64,000 nt of DNA, taken from the NCBI GenBank assembly GCA_020091685.1, contig CM034610.1, forward strand, positions 31,208,134 through 31,272,133, in the 5' to 3' direction. A program made the translations under genes and the position numbers. A model generated the notes under the pieces. It had not been told where the DNA came from, did not search any database, and worked only from the letters and a program-made list of their open reading frames with translations. Source of the DNA: Lutjanus erythropterus. Taxonomy: Eukaryota > Chordata > Actinopteri > Lutjaniformes > Lutjanidae. Numbering within the stretch: position 1 is the first letter of the stretch; each line of letters begins with the position of its first letter. Of this stretch, positions 11,687 to 24,742 are shown piece by piece.

Positions 11687-13854
11687 CTTGTTCTGAAATG
11701 ATGTCCAAAATGCAGCACATGACAACTTCAAGTGACTTCATCACGTCAGCATTTCAGGACAATGGGACACTTTGGACTTTAATGGAAACCAGGTTTCTAG
11801 TTTACATAACAGAAGAAATTAGCTTACTACAGAAAGACAGGTGTATCAGTTGCCCAGGTGTTTGCTGAGGTACTGCTGCTCCTCATTTAGCTGTAGTGCT
11901 GTTAGCAATGCAGTCACAAAGCAAACAGAATCAAAAGTTCATCATCATGGTGCATGCTGGTGGAGGTGCTAAAATACAGTATATGAAGTATGAGTGTCAG
12001 GACATTTACAGTAAAGAGCCATGAGGCAAATGCAAAACATAGCTGCTGCTGTAAAGAGTGTGCTGCCTGCAGAGTTAAACAAGTTCAAGATATGAGCTTC
12101 CATCATGACTTTACACAGAGCATTCATTTAGTTGAAATAACTGGACACCACTGTTGTGTGTGTGCACATTATATCTGCCTCCTGGATGACCTCTTTGCAA
12201 AGTCATTAGTGTTGCCCTCACCTTGGCCTGCAGTTGTAACTCCCCTGGTATCTTAAGTATTCCCTGAATCTTACTGGGAGTAGCTGTTACTGGAAGTACA
12301 AACTAACTCAGGAGAATAGACTGGCGGCCTCCTGCCTGCCTCCAGAGTCCCTGACAGAGTTCAGAGCTGTGCTGAACTTTTGAACTTGGCGAAGTATGTT
12401 TGAAGGCAGTATGCAGCCACACTGTAATCCCCGTGGACTTTGACAGCAGTGGAACAGAGGATTTCCTCATCTGTGCCCAAGAGATCTGCACTTGTTTCAC
12501 TGAGCTGAGGACAATGTGGTGTAAATGTCTCTGTGCAAACCATATCAGTGACATTAAAATACTTGGACAAGATCAAGATGAGACTTTCCCTTATCTTGTT
12601 CAAAGCCAATAAGACAAGACAGAGTCAAGAGCACAAGTGTGGGGAGATCACTAAAATCCCTGTGCATTTTCTCATGCAACCAATAATTTGACTCATTGTT
12701 ACTTTTTTGTTATCGTTACTGGCTGTCACCCTTCCCAGCCCATCTTCATACACAGTCCAAGAAAGTGAATGCGGTTTGAATGTCTTTCTCCGATTACAGT
12801 CAGAGAAAGTAAAAGCGTGCATTCTGCAAGCAGCATACCAAAGTTCCTCTCCTCCAGAGCAGACAAACTGAAGTCACCTGATCTCTGCATCTATCACCCT
12901 TGTCTGCTTCCATTACAATTCTGAGACCTACTTTGTATTGATATCAATACAAAAATCATCATTATGGATGAGTCCTCCTCCTGCTGCGCACTCTGCAGGT
13001 GCCGACCTTCAGCAGAACCATAGACATTATTTCAAACATGTGTGAACATGTCTGACGTGGACTATCTCCTAATATGTGCTGCGTGTGTGAAAGAACATAT
13101 TCTGGCGATGTCCCAACCTGATTCTCACGGCACAGTTCATAGTGCACATGTGAAAATGGCTTAAGTTAAGGTTTTGCTTGTGATAAACAATGAGATCACC
13201 GGCCACTAATGCTATGTATCTGATATATATAAAGTTACATTACATCAACGTTACAGCAAACTAATGTCAGCTCCGACATAAATGCCATGTGGTGGTATTA
13301 GAGAGTCCAAGTGACAGCACTTGGTCTGGGTCTTGACTTGGTCTTGGTTTAGGTAGTCTTGACTACAACACTGATGGAATATAACTAACACCCACTAATA
13401 TTCAGCAAATCCTTACAGCAGTTAATTCATTTTATACATGTCCTGTGAAAGCTGGAGTTTTGAATTTTCTTTTTCAGAGAATAACAAAGCAGCTGTCAGG
13501 ATGTCAGAAATGATGCGTTATTAAACCACCCTGGTTGATTCCACATCTTACAAATGAAATTATTTGGTAAAAAAAAAAAAGAGACATATCATTAGTGGCG
13601 CACTGTTAAATAAGACCGTGAGTCTTTGAGACTGGACTTAGTCACAGTGCTAACATGATGATGCTAACAGATGTGATCTTTACCATGATCATCCATGTAG
13701 TTTTAAATCTTAGCATAATAACATTTGCTAATTACCACTAAACAGCAGAGGCTGATGGGAATGGCATTTGTTTTTCAGGTATTTAGGCATAAACCATAGT
13801 ATTGGATAAATGAAAGGTCAGAGAATCCATCAATGCCATGATCGATGAGAAACC
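11687..13854. other. Intergenic, no recognisable gene
   Basis: Mostly unique sequence. The overlapping open frames at 12303-12612 on both strands show no recognisable domain and no splice context. A short poly(A) lies at about 13569. Confidence 0.5.
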
Positions 13855-14510
13855 TGTTGTAAAAGCAGTCCAAACATCCCTTACTCAAGTAGAAGTACAG
13901 ACACTTGTGCAAAAACAGACTCTGGTAAACATAAAAGTACTGATTCAATGTGTTTACTACAGTAAAAGTGAAAAAGTTCAGGCTCTGAAATGTCCTCAGA
14001 CCATAAAAGTAAAAAGTCTACTGCCTGTTTCTGTGTAAAGCTGACTGAACCTCACCTTTTCTCTGCAGTCGAGTCTTTCTCTCTGTCTGTTAGGTCATGT
14101 TACATCTTTTATGTTGTTTTTTGTCTTGTTGTGTTTTGTATGTTGTTTTCATCTTGAAGGTATTGTTACATTATTTTTGTCTTACGTCTTTTAAGTCATT
14201 TTCATCTTGTTTTGTTCTTAATGTCATTTTTGTCTTGGTTGATCATTTCTGTCCTTCTTGTCTTGCTATATTTTTTTATGTTATTTTCATCTTATTATGT
14301 CTTTCATGTCCTTTTTGTCTTTTTAGGTCTTGTTACATTGCTTTTGTCTTATTATGTATTTTAAGTCATTTTTGTCGTTTTGTCTTTAACGTTTTTGTCT
14401 TCTTATGTCTTTTACATTGTTTTCATTTTGTTAGGTTTTGTTTCATTTTCTTCTCATCCTTTTTGTCTTCTTACATCTTTAACATCTTGTTATTAGACTT
14501 GAACATTGAC
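13855..14510. mobile_element. hAT-type element, copy B, truncated
   Basis: Same family as copies A and C: ACTCAAGTAGAAGTACAG, then AGTAAAAGTGAAAAAGTTCA, then a TTTTTGTCTT(AC/AT)GTC-type degenerate array from about 14095 to 14500. Neither terminal CAGAGGTGG survives. Confidence 0.7.
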
Positions 14511-15608
14511 GCATTTGAGAATCTGAGTGCATTTCTTGAAACCAGTGACTTCCTGCAGATGATGGTGCTCCATGCATCATAGAGCACCTGACAGTGCTGA
14601 GGGGCCATTTCCACACATGCTTCAAGTTTAAGCACTGCACAAGTTGTGCAGCAAGTAGGGTGATTACTGAAATATATATTTTCAATCACTGATTTCTGCT
14701 TGTCTATGCATGTGTCCTCTCCACAATAGTCAGGCAAAAAGTGTTGTCGGAGTGTCCAACCACCAATTTAAAGATCCAGGATGGGCCAAGTGATGGAATC
14801 ATGAGGGGTGTGATGTGTACTTTAAGCAGAAATTCAGATGTTTACAAAAAGAGTTCTTGACTGTGTCACATGACTATAATCAGGTGTATTTTTTATGTAA
14901 TGTGTACAATAAGTAGATAATTGCATTGCAGAAAGCATGTCGTGACAAATGTGATTTTGGGCTATATAGAAAACAACGACTTGACCCCCTGAGGCTGCTG
15001 CTAACAGGACCCTGAGCTGTTCACTGTAAATGTGATCAGATATTTGCTGCCAGTGTGTTATTATTATTGTTAGAATAAACTCTGAAATCATCAGCACTCA
15101 CTGATAAGATTTAATACTTTTATTCTAGCACCACGTCAGAACAACAGATGCATTTCTGCCCTGGGCTTCCTCAATGACTTATTACTGCCAAAAGCCTTCT
15201 TTACTGAAAATCCAGCCCATTTTAACACTTAAACACATTCAAACCAACAGTGTAATAAAATGGGAAATCTGTCATTTTTAGAGGGTGAGATTCTGATAAA
15301 TACCTCTTACAAAGATACAGTTCAGAGAAGCAGTGTACTGCTGTTCATTCAACAGTACCAGGAAAACAAGCCCCTGCTATCTACATTTACAGTCCTCATA
15401 CCTGCGGTGACACCTGACCTGCGGGGTTCTTTGAGAGTAAACTAACTTTTATTGCTGATTGTTGGTTTTATTGCTGAATACCAACTCATGACAGCAGTCC
15501 TAGTGAGGATGAGTGTTTCTGAATGACAGATGTGAGGAGCTGTGATCTCTCAGCAGCAGCTTCCTGACACCCCTGAAATGATCATTACAGATTATAGTCT
15601 CCAAGGTT
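14511..15608. other. Intergenic, no recognisable feature
   Basis: Unique, AT-rich sequence. No gene-like exon was found. Confidence 0.5.
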
Positions 15609-16233
15609 TTAAAGGGACAGTTCACACTAAAATGAAAATTCAGTCATTATCTACTCACCCTCACACCAATTGAAGGTATGGTTAGTTTTTTAGACCACAA
15701 AACACTGCTGGAGTTTCACAGGAAAACAGTGTTGCAGATTCTCCTTAATAATGGAAGTGAATGGTGACCAGTTTTCAATGTAAAAAACAACAGAGTAAAA
15801 ACATAAAATGCCTCCATACTACTTGTCTGATGTAATCCTCCTAAAGCCCTGTTCACAAACATGCCAAGTTCACTAAAACAATGTTATTTACACCATGTAT
15901 TTAGCCTGAATCTTCACTGTAGATCTCTAGCGTGGAGCCACATTCACATGCACACCGTCTGAACTGGGTGTGTGTGGTGTGTTGGTGTGTGAACAGCATG
16001 TCAGGGCTTTAGGAGACTTGGATTATGACAGACGAGCAGTATGAAGGCATTTTATGTTTTTGTTTTTTTTAAAACTGGTCACCGTTCCATTGTTTGAGAG
16101 ATTCTGCAACACTGTTTTCCTGTCAAACTCCAGCAGTGTTTTGTGGACTAACAAAATAAAACCAACCCTCAGTGGGCGTGAGGGTGAGTAGATGATGACT
16201 GAATTTTCATTTTTGGGTGAACTATCCCCTTAA
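15609..16233. mobile_element. TTAA-flanked MITE, family M1, copy 2
   Basis: The ends are TTAAAGGGACAGTTCACAC and GGGTGAACTATCCCCTTAA, with TTAA at both tips. The inner arms are complementary as in copy 1. Confidence 0.85.
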
Positions 16234-16650
16234 GGACTATACCAAGTTTTTTTAGCCGTTTACTTGAAATTATATCATCATCATATACGTTACTGCTCAG
16301 CCTCTGCTGTTCAATCCATCATATGTAACACTTCCATATTAAAATATCTAAAAACACTAGATGAATGTTATATACTTTGTTGAGTTGTGTACTTGCATTA
16401 TCCCAAATATTTCCAACTATGTTTAAACGCAAAGAAATCTCTTTACCTTTGTTCAAGGTAACAGTGTGTTTCCTATTAGCTGCTAAAGACAGGGAAACAT
16501 GAGATCGGATACGTCAGAGAGTGAGGCGGGAAGTCGACTAACATGACTAAATGTTATGTGAACAAAACACATGGTGGGGTCTTCTAAATTTGAAAGCCAG
16601 CTCATCAGACTGAGCCAAATGGCTTGACCACGCCCTTTAAACAGCAGGCT

Positions 16651-16797
16651 ACACAATTTCACCATATTTTATACTGAGGCAAGCCAAAAGTAATGGAAAT
16701 AAATCAACTTGCATTACTTTAATATTGTGATACTGAATACACTTGTTAACAGATAATTAGTAACTTGGAATATATTTTTAAAGTAACCCTCCCAAAA
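16651..16797. repeat. Short dispersed repeat, copy 3 of 3
   Basis: It matches 6903-7049 and 8284-8456, ending AAAGTAACCCTCCCA. Confidence 0.7.
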
Positions 16798-17139
16798 ACT
16801 GTAGTTACGACTGCAGAAAGAAAACAGTCCCTGCATGAAAGCTGAGTGCCATTTAGTTCCATTATATTAGAGAGAAGACAGACATTTTCACAACTCTGCA
16901 AAACACCAAAACTGTCTAGATGGATAAACAAATGAGAGGAAATAATTGGGAATGCCTGTCCATTTAAATGTTTTAACACCAGTAGTTTTACCATTTTTGG
17001 TTCACTTCTATACACAGTTGGAGATACAGAAAATATTTTTGCTGCTCTGCACGAGTGGTGTGTTTAAAAAGAGTGCTCAATGTTTGATGAGCACCGACAC
17101 ACATACTAACAGCCATTCACACTCACCAAAAGGTGTGTT

Positions 17140-17838
17140 CTTCTTCTTCTTCTTCTTTTTGTTTTATGGTGGGTGGCAACCAGCATTTAGGTGCATTACT
17201 GCCACCTACTATGTTGGAGTGTGGACCAGAGGTAGAAGGAGGAAAGAAAGAAAAAAACAAAAACAAAAACAAACAAACAAACAAACAAAAAACAAATAGA
17301 TTCTTTTAATCAGATTAGTTTCTTTCACAAAACGGATTAAACCCCCTAAGCCAAAGGCAAATATATTTTCTAAGCTTAGCTCTCCTATGCCCTGTTTCAT
17401 GATTTCCCTCTTCAGTGTTTCTCACTCTCTGGAATACTTTTGGCAGTGAAGAATTACATGTAAAGGTGTGTCTGAGAGGCGGGGCCAGCTCATCAGACCA
17501 AACCATGTGCTGCCAAGTCAGAGGGGAGGTCAGGCTTTAGTTAGTTTTTGCCTTGTATTAGTTGTAGCTGTTGTCCATCTTGTTTTCCCCTTGTGCCTCA
17601 TTTGGTTTGACCTGGTCACTATATATGTTCAATGCTGACTCCACAACTGTTTGATTTGCCTTTGGCTTAGGAGGTTTAATCCATTTTGTTAAAGAAACAA
17701 ATCTGATTAAAAGAATCTAGTGTTTTTCATTTTTTTCCCCTTCTACCTCTGGTCCACACTCCAACATAGTAGGTGGGGGTAATGCACCTAAAAGCTGGTT
17801 GCCACCCACCATAAAACGAAAAGAAGAAGAAGAAGACA
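17140..17838. mobile_element. Long fold-back element with TTC/GAA tips
   Basis: The left arm (17140-17369) is the reverse complement of the right arm (17655-17838), with few mismatches. Both carry GGGTGGCAACCAGC, CACCTACTATGTTGGAGTGT and GGTTTAAT-type blocks. (TTC)n opens the element and (GAA)n closes it. The left arm also holds an (AAAC)n expansion. There is no coding capacity. Confidence 0.85.
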
Positions 17839-18499
17839 ACAGTTTGTTCCTTCCTCAGACACAGAGACAGCTGCTCCATGAAAGACGCTTTTTATGGACT
17901 CACAGGTACACTGAAGGATTAATTCATTAATTAATTGTATGAGATGTTTATGAGTGTTGATGTTCGAGGTGAGAAACGGAGGGAAACCTCTTTTTCTTTT
18001 GTAGCTTTCCCAAATGTTATTGTGTCTCTGTCCTGAACTCGTGTGTATTTAAAGCTTTTGTCCAGTCTGCACAAGACAGACTTCATCGTACTCTAATGTC
18101 TAGTGTCCTTTGGTTTATTTGAAGTGTAGTTTTAAGTCTCATGTCTATCTCAGGCAATATAAAATGACGTTCCACCATTTCATATAGTCCACATCACCTG
18201 TAGCAGGTTTATACATTAATGTTCTGTTGAAACCAGTGAGACCAAATGTCCTCCTTTTTACTTCTACTGATTTCTCTTGTTTCTCCTGCTTTCCTTTGAA
18301 TACTGTAGTCGACTGAGGTAAATGTTTGAGGCGGATTCAGAAAATGTAACTGCTGCTATTATTTTAAATTAATCTTTACTGTGACATCATAATGTTCAGC
18401 TCCCTCTCAGTCACTGTGCTCCTCTGTTAAAAGGTTTTTAAAGATTTAACTATCGTTGAAGGACATCACTGTGGCATGGCATTAAATTTTGATGTTTCA
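17839..18499. other. Intergenic, no recognisable feature
   Basis: Unique sequence without a supported exon. Confidence 0.5.
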
Positions 18500-18925
18500 C
18501 CATGAAACAGGAAGTTGTATCATTGTGCTTCTGGGTCAAATCTGCCCCAAACATATTTGATAAGATACCTGGCCTGAATCAAGCCATCTACAGGACAAAA
18601 TGCCTCCATCGTGCCCCCTGCAATATCTCAGTGAAGCAGCCCCCATGGTGTGTTTCATCTACCTGTACAAAAATCAGTGGGCACATGTATGTCCAGGCAT
18701 ACAAAAAAGCCTCTTGGAGCCACAGCCTAAACCCAACAGGAAGTTTTTGAATTTCGTGGTAAATTCTGGCACTCTCCACACATTGTATTTTAACAAACTC
18801 CTCCTAGAGAATTGATCAGATCAGATTTACATTAAATTTTCAGTGCTGTCTACACTTATTATACTGGAACATTACATAATTAGTGGCTCTTCTGTAGTTC
18901 CACCTAGTGCAGACAGGAAGTGATA
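18500..18925. repeat. Interspersed repeat of a type common in fish genomes
   Basis: Phrases such as ACAGGAAGT, AAACTCCTCCTAGAG and CCACCTAGTGCAGACAGGAA resemble a widespread teleost repeat as I remember it. Family and ends are not defined here. Confidence 0.45.
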
Positions 18926-19049
18926 TCACACTCCTTCCTGTAGCATCCAAAACATGTGACAATTCAGAGCCTTGTTTACTGGTCCAGTGATGGGGTTGTA
19001 GTGGGCGCACATCACAATGGCTGCGAGAGCCCGTTCAGTGCTGCTTGCA

Positions 19050-19591
19050 GCTATAATTGTTCATGTCTCTTTGTGTCTTTTACAACATTTTTGTGTTGTT
19101 TTTTGTCCTGTTATGTCTTTTATATTTTTTCTTTTTATGTCTTTCATGTCATTTTCATCTTATGTCTTTTATGTTTTCATCTTGTTACGTCTTTTATGTT
19201 TTCATCTTGTTACGTCTTTTATGTTGTTCTTGTGCAGTTGCATCTTTTACATTGTTTTCATTATGTCTTATCACCTCTTGTTCCATCTGTCATATGTGAT
19301 CTGTGTTATTGTCCCATCCATTTAGGTTGAATTCAGTCTTCATGTTGGGAAAGCAGTGCACAATAGAAATTTAAATAATAGATAATTCCCCTTAGATTTA
19401 TTAAAACTAAAGTAACAAGCCTGTTTTGAAAATGTAAGGAGTGGAAAGTACAGACATTTGTGTTCAAATGTAGGGAGTAAAAGCAAAAGGTTGTCAGAAA
19501 AAAAAAAAGTATTCAAGTAAAGTACAGACACCTGAAAATTGTACTTAAGTACAGTAGCAAAGTATTTGTATTTAGTTACTACCCACCTCTG
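19050..19591. mobile_element. hAT-type element, copy D, truncated
   Basis: A TTTTCATCTTGTTACGTCTT-like degenerate array (about 19060-19310) is followed by the family tail AAGTACAG...AAGTACAGTAGCAAAGTA and the CCCACCTCTG end at 19591. Confidence 0.75.
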
Positions 19592-20249
19592 AAGTGAGGA
19601 CAGATGGATGGACTAACTGACAGGGGATCTGTTAGGAGGACAGCTAAACTGAACAATATTAAATAAATACCATCTGAGAGTTCAGACTAACCTGCAGGAT
19701 GTCAGTGTCCTACCTCTTGTCTAGGAAATTAGATGTTTGTTCATACTTTGACTATAGGAACATGGGAAACTGCTGTGGCATGGCAACATCTGACTGCTTC
19801 TCTTCCAGTTTTTACCATCTGGCATGGAGATGCTGAGATGACACTTTTTTGACATACTTTCTCCATGATCTCCCTCCTTTACGTTTCCTCCATCCCTGTT
19901 TGTGCTGTTGGCCTGTTCAGTGCAGAGGATGACAGAGGTTGCTCAGTAGCTGTCAGATGTTTTACGTTCTGCTGTGAACAGTGAAATCATCTATAGCAGC
20001 TGACTGTGGAGGCAGTGAATCATGCTGACACCTCCAGTCACAGTGAAGCATGACAACAATGATATAACAAATGGAAAAAGTCTTCTTTAGGAAATCATGT
20101 TGTTGTCTGGACAGACAGTGTGGCATGATGTGAACACCCAGCAGCACAAACCTGTAACCACAGGTAGTAAGAATTACTACAATAATGAGAGAAACAAATA
20201 ATAAAGTAAGTTTAAAAAATGTTGCTTGTTATGATTGCACTTCTAATTG
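19592..20249. other. Intergenic, no recognisable feature
   Basis: No gene is seen. Confidence 0.5.
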
Positions 20250-20942
20250 GTTTTAACAGGCCACATCCCATTATCCCAGTCCTTGCTTCCCTCCATTCGC
20301 TCCTTGTGCATTTTAGAATTGATTTTAAATTTTATTAATCACTTTTAAAACCCATCTGGGTTTGGCCCCAAGTTGCATAGCTGAAATGTCATCCCTTTAT
20401 AAGCCAACATGCAGCCTTAGATCCTCTGAGTCCTCCTGGTGGTTCTAAAGTCGAGGCTTAAATCGAACAGTGACTGTGCTTTTTCCATCAGGCCCCCTCA
20501 ACTTTGGAACAACATGACTGAGTAGATCAGTAACATCTTTTAAATTACTTCTTAAAACCCATTTTTATAGACTTGCTTCTATGTGTCATCTTTTTTATTC
20601 TTATTCTTTTCACTCCGTTATTCCTTTTTATTTACACTGATGTTATGCAATGTTGTCTCTTTATCCTTGTATACTTTTGTTTCTAGGTATTTAGAAATAA
20701 AATAATATTTTTTGCTCTTATTGTTCTTGTCTCTTTTATCCATCTGTCTTATGTTTTCTCTGTTCTGGTGTCTTTTCATTGTGTTATAATTTTACCCCAA
20801 ATTTAGTTTAATTTTGGACTCACTATTTGGCTCTATGTTGTTATAGGTATCCTGCTGTCACTCTGTGTCAAATGACAGAGAGCTCTGTTTCAAAAGTGCT
20901 ATATAAATACAGTTATTATTATTGTTATAATAATTATTATTA
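20250..20942 (+). mobile_element. L2-like LINE, decayed 3' end
   Basis: The plus strand resembles the C-terminal end of an L2/Maui-type reverse-transcriptase ORF: TTTTAGAATTGATTTTAAAT (RIDFK), TCAGGCCCCC-TTTGGAAC and CATCTTTTAAAT-ACTTCTTAAAACCCA. Stops and frameshifts break it. The end GTGCTATATAAATACAG followed by an ATT-rich run is the usual L2 3' tip. Heavily 5'-truncated. Confidence 0.75.
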
Positions 20943-22260
20943 GCAACTTGACACTAATTCCATTTTAATTCATATCATATAGACTGATAGCAGGGGACTC
21001 TTCATGGAAGAGCTGCTTTATGTGTGGTTGCACTTTTTAGCTTCTTGACCTCTTGTTCATGCATCTGTAAGTGCAACTTGTAATAGTACAACAACAAAGA
21101 AATACTTTGCCTTCTGCCTACCTTCTGGTTTTGCCTTCCAGATGAAACCATTCACCCTCTCAGGACATTTGTGTGATTGGCAGGTTGTATGTGCGTGTGT
21201 GTGTGTACACACAGGTAAGCACACACTTTGTGCATGTGACCTTGAGTCTGAAAGATGAGCCACTGACAATTGATCAAATGGAGACACGTTGCATGCATGC
21301 ATGTCATTGTGAATGTGAAAGTGACTCTATCCAAACACATGGATCACTTTCACCATCTTTTAATGACTCTCCTGTCTGACAGAAGCAAATGAGACGTGAC
21401 TTTCAGACTCCAACAGTTCAGGTATAGGTAGCTTATCCACTTTGAGCTACCTGGTCAGTGAGGATCTACCCAAATATGATTAAAACTAATTCCAAGCAAC
21501 AGTAGTGTGGGGTTTAGTTACATTACAAATAACTTGTTATACTACATTGTTAACTACTGAGAAAAGTAACTTGTTAGAGTACTTTTACATGAACAAAAAT
21601 GAAAACCTCTTTACAATTCTTAGCACATGTAGTGGTCTGATGATCTGACAGTGAACTGTGCAGAGATGTTACACAGCTGAAAACAATAAAACACTGGCTC
21701 ACACAGCCTACAGTACATCATGTTTAAATATCCAACTCATGAACCACTTAGATTCTCAAAACAGATGCTTACATACAAACTATAAAAGTACCCAGGCCTT
21801 TCAAATCACATAGACTCACCAGTGTTTTCTGCAATCAGTTTTCCTGAAGAGACTTCTAAGGCTAAAAAGTCATAATTGTGGCATGGACTGTACCATCCAC
21901 TTGAATTAGAACAGTTTTCAAAATGATAAATGTATAGTTATTGTTATGGATATCATTCTCAGTGGGGACAGCCCTTTAGACAAACAGTGACTGATGTTCA
22001 TGTGTCCTGAAGTACTCACAAGATGAAGAAGATACAGATGCCTTGTGTGTTGCAAGTATCGGAGAAAGAGGAAGCTTTTGAGGGACATGATAAAACCTCA
22101 AATGATGTGACTTTATCTTTGTTGTCTCTTTTGCTTCACTTCAACCCCTCTGCCTGTGCTACATGCTTCACTGTATTCTTAAAAACATTTAGCAAGAGGA
22201 AGAACTGGATAGATATCAGCTGACGACACTGCACTCAGCTAATTGGTGACTGACATCCTG
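20943..22260. other. Intergenic with a short GT run
   Basis: A short GT/GC run lies at 21189-21208. 21520-21600 has AAGTAACTTGTTA phrases shared with dispersed repeats. No gene is seen. Confidence 0.5.
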
Positions 22261-22475
22261 AAAAATTCAGGACAGTCCCACATTACGAGCAGTTGTTCTG
22301 AATCCCAAATTCTATCCTGTTTATCCAAGAGGCTTCTTCAGTTCAGAACTGAAGAAGCCTCTTGGATGAGCGGTGAAACGTCTACCAGAACTCTACCAAG
22401 TCCAGTTGCCTACAACAACCTTTTCTATGAATACCATGACCTGGATGACTGAGAACCTTCACAGACATTGATGTG
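22261..22475. repeat. Dispersed repeat containing a perfect 22-bp inverted repeat
   Basis: Arms 22323-22344 and 22346-22367 are exact reverse complements around one central base; each contains the phrase AAGAGGCTTCTTCAG or its complement. The flank GATGAG-GGTGAAACGTCT and the tail ATGACCTGGATGACTGAGAA also occur, reversed, at 53937-54080. Confidence 0.85.
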
Positions 22476-23391
22476 TTTTAACTTGTCCATTGCATTGTAA
22501 TGACTGCTGATGTCATTCGATGAGTTATAAACCAGACGATGGAGAGAAGGAAGGAATATATATATACATATATATATATATATACATATAAAGAAAAAGA
22601 CTGTAACACACCTGTCACCTGTCACAACACTGTGCTTCATATCATTCTATTGACAAATGATGTCAAAAATTTTAATCCCTCTGATATGACATGCCTGATA
22701 TGACTGTCCCACATTTTACACATTTTTACCCAACATTTTAGCTGCCACAAAATAATAAGCATGTAACAGATACATGACAGGCTAAAGTCATCTGTAAAAG
22801 AGTCTCTGTCACATTTAAGCCCTTTCAGCTCTAACAGCAGTGGGCAAATCTTGATCAGAGTGGCTGTGTGATACAGAGGTATGGATGAAAGCATCTCTCT
22901 CCCCGGGTGCTGAACTCTCTGTGACCTGCTGAACTTGTCAACAGTCTCTCTAATTATGAATAATCACAGTGAGACACCAACGGCCATGCTAACGACGCCA
23001 TTAGCATCTCTTATTGGGCACTCATATGAGTCCACAGCAGGGGCTGAGGGACAAGCAGACACTGTGCAAACGCAGTTTGAGGAATTAACGCTCCCATTGA
23101 CTTACATTGACTTCTCCAGCACAGACACCATAAGCCGATTGACTCTCAGTGACCTTGGTCATCAGACCAAATAGCTGCCCATTGAAGTTAAAGTGCATCG
23201 TCACAGGGCCTGGTGAAGCACACATGATAGCACATTTGATAAGATTATTTCCCTCTTCTGCTGACCATTTGTTTGATGTAAACAGACCATAATCAGAGTG
23301 CACACAGTTAAATTAAAATATGAAAGAATAAACGTCAGGCAAAGCTTTTTTTTTCTGAATAAAAGCTGGATTACTACTTGCCACAAGGGAT
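22476..23391. other. Intergenic with a TA-rich run
   Basis: A (TA)n-type run lies at 22556-22592. 22905-23170 is open in one frame (79 codons) but shows no recognisable domain. Confidence 0.5.
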
Positions 23392-23705
23392 TTAAAAGGA
23401 TAGTTCAACTAAAAATGAAAATGCAGTCATTATCTACTCACCCTCATGCTGATTGAAGGTTGGCTTAGTTTTGTTAGTTCACAAAACACTGCTGGAGTTT
23501 CACAGGAAAACAGCGTTGCAGAATCTCCCACACAATGGAAGTGAATGGTGAGCAGTTTTCAAACGTAAAAAACAACTGAAAACATGAAACATGAAATAAC
23601 TCCATACTTCTTGTCTGGCATAATCCAAGTCTCCTAAAGTCCCGACATGCTCAACTCTCAGTCGGCATGAGGGTGAGTAGATAATCACTCAATTATCATT
23701 TCTGA
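23392..23705. mobile_element. MITE family M1, copy 3, right end decayed
   Basis: It opens TTAAAAGGATAGTTCAACT and contains the family core CTGGAGTTTCACAGGAAAAC. The right end near 23690-23705 is degenerate and lacks the clean CCCTTTAA. Confidence 0.75.
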
Positions 23706-24104
23706 GTATCTAACTAAGTATCTAAGTAACTATCTGCTTAACAACAGTCCCTCCCTGGATACCACTGGGGTAAATTTTGATGTATCATTCTGGGTTGATT
23801 CCACCATTGATGACATCAGCACATGTTGTATGTAGTCAGGCCTTGTTGGACATAAATAACATAGTTTAACATATTACATTTTAAATAAAGATTGATACAT
23901 TCAATACTTTACATTTTGTTGGTAAATCATTATGGTATACACAGATTCAATGGACCTCATGCATGAATCATTTGTATACACAGATTTGATCTTAAATCAT
24001 GTGTGCGACCAGTAGAGCTCTGGGAACAAATAACATGCAATAATGGTTTCATCATTAGTCTCATAGAAAACTCAAAAATAGGCAACATGCTGTTACAGGA
24101 ATAT

Positions 24105-24742
24105 TTAAAGGGGCAGTTACCCCAGACCCCAGAATCAAAAAGACATATTTGTTCCTCTGGCCTGTAGTGCTATTTATCCATCTATACTGTTTTTGTGTAA
24201 GATACCTAGTTTTGGAGATACTGGCCATAGAGATTTCTGCCATGAGTCTGTTGTAATAGAACTAGATGGCACTAGTCCTGTGGTGCTCAAAGCACCAAAA
24301 AAAAAATCAAAAAACCATATCTCACTTCCAGAAATCAAATCATGTTGCTCAAAATAATCCACAGTCCTTGTTGTGATCAGTTTCATATAGGAACTACCTT
24401 TTTTCTACAGCAGAATCTACTGAGACTATTTTAGAATCTACAGGAACTATTTTCTTTCTAATAGAAAGAAAATAGTTCTCACATGAAACTGCTCACAACA
24501 AGTTCTGTGGATTATCTTGAGTAACCAGGTCATGATTTTTGGAAAGTCTAATGTATGTTTTGGTGCTTTGAGCACCACAAACCAAGTGCCATCTAGTCCC
24601 AGTGAATTGAGAAGACAGAGAACTCTATGGCTGATATCTCCAAAACTCTGCAACTCACACCAAACAGTCTAGATGGACAGATAGCATTACAGGCCATGGG
24701 GAAAATGTGTATTTTTGATTTTGGGGCGAACTGTCCCTTTAA
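24105..24742. mobile_element. TTAA-flanked fold-back MITE, family M2, copy 1
   Basis: The tips are TTAAAGGGGCAGTTACCCC and GGGGCGAACTGTCCCTTTAA. A central hairpin (AACTATTTTCTTTC / GAAAGAAAATAGTT) lies at about 24439-24476. The arms repeat phrases on the two strands, such as AATCCACAG. Confidence 0.85.
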
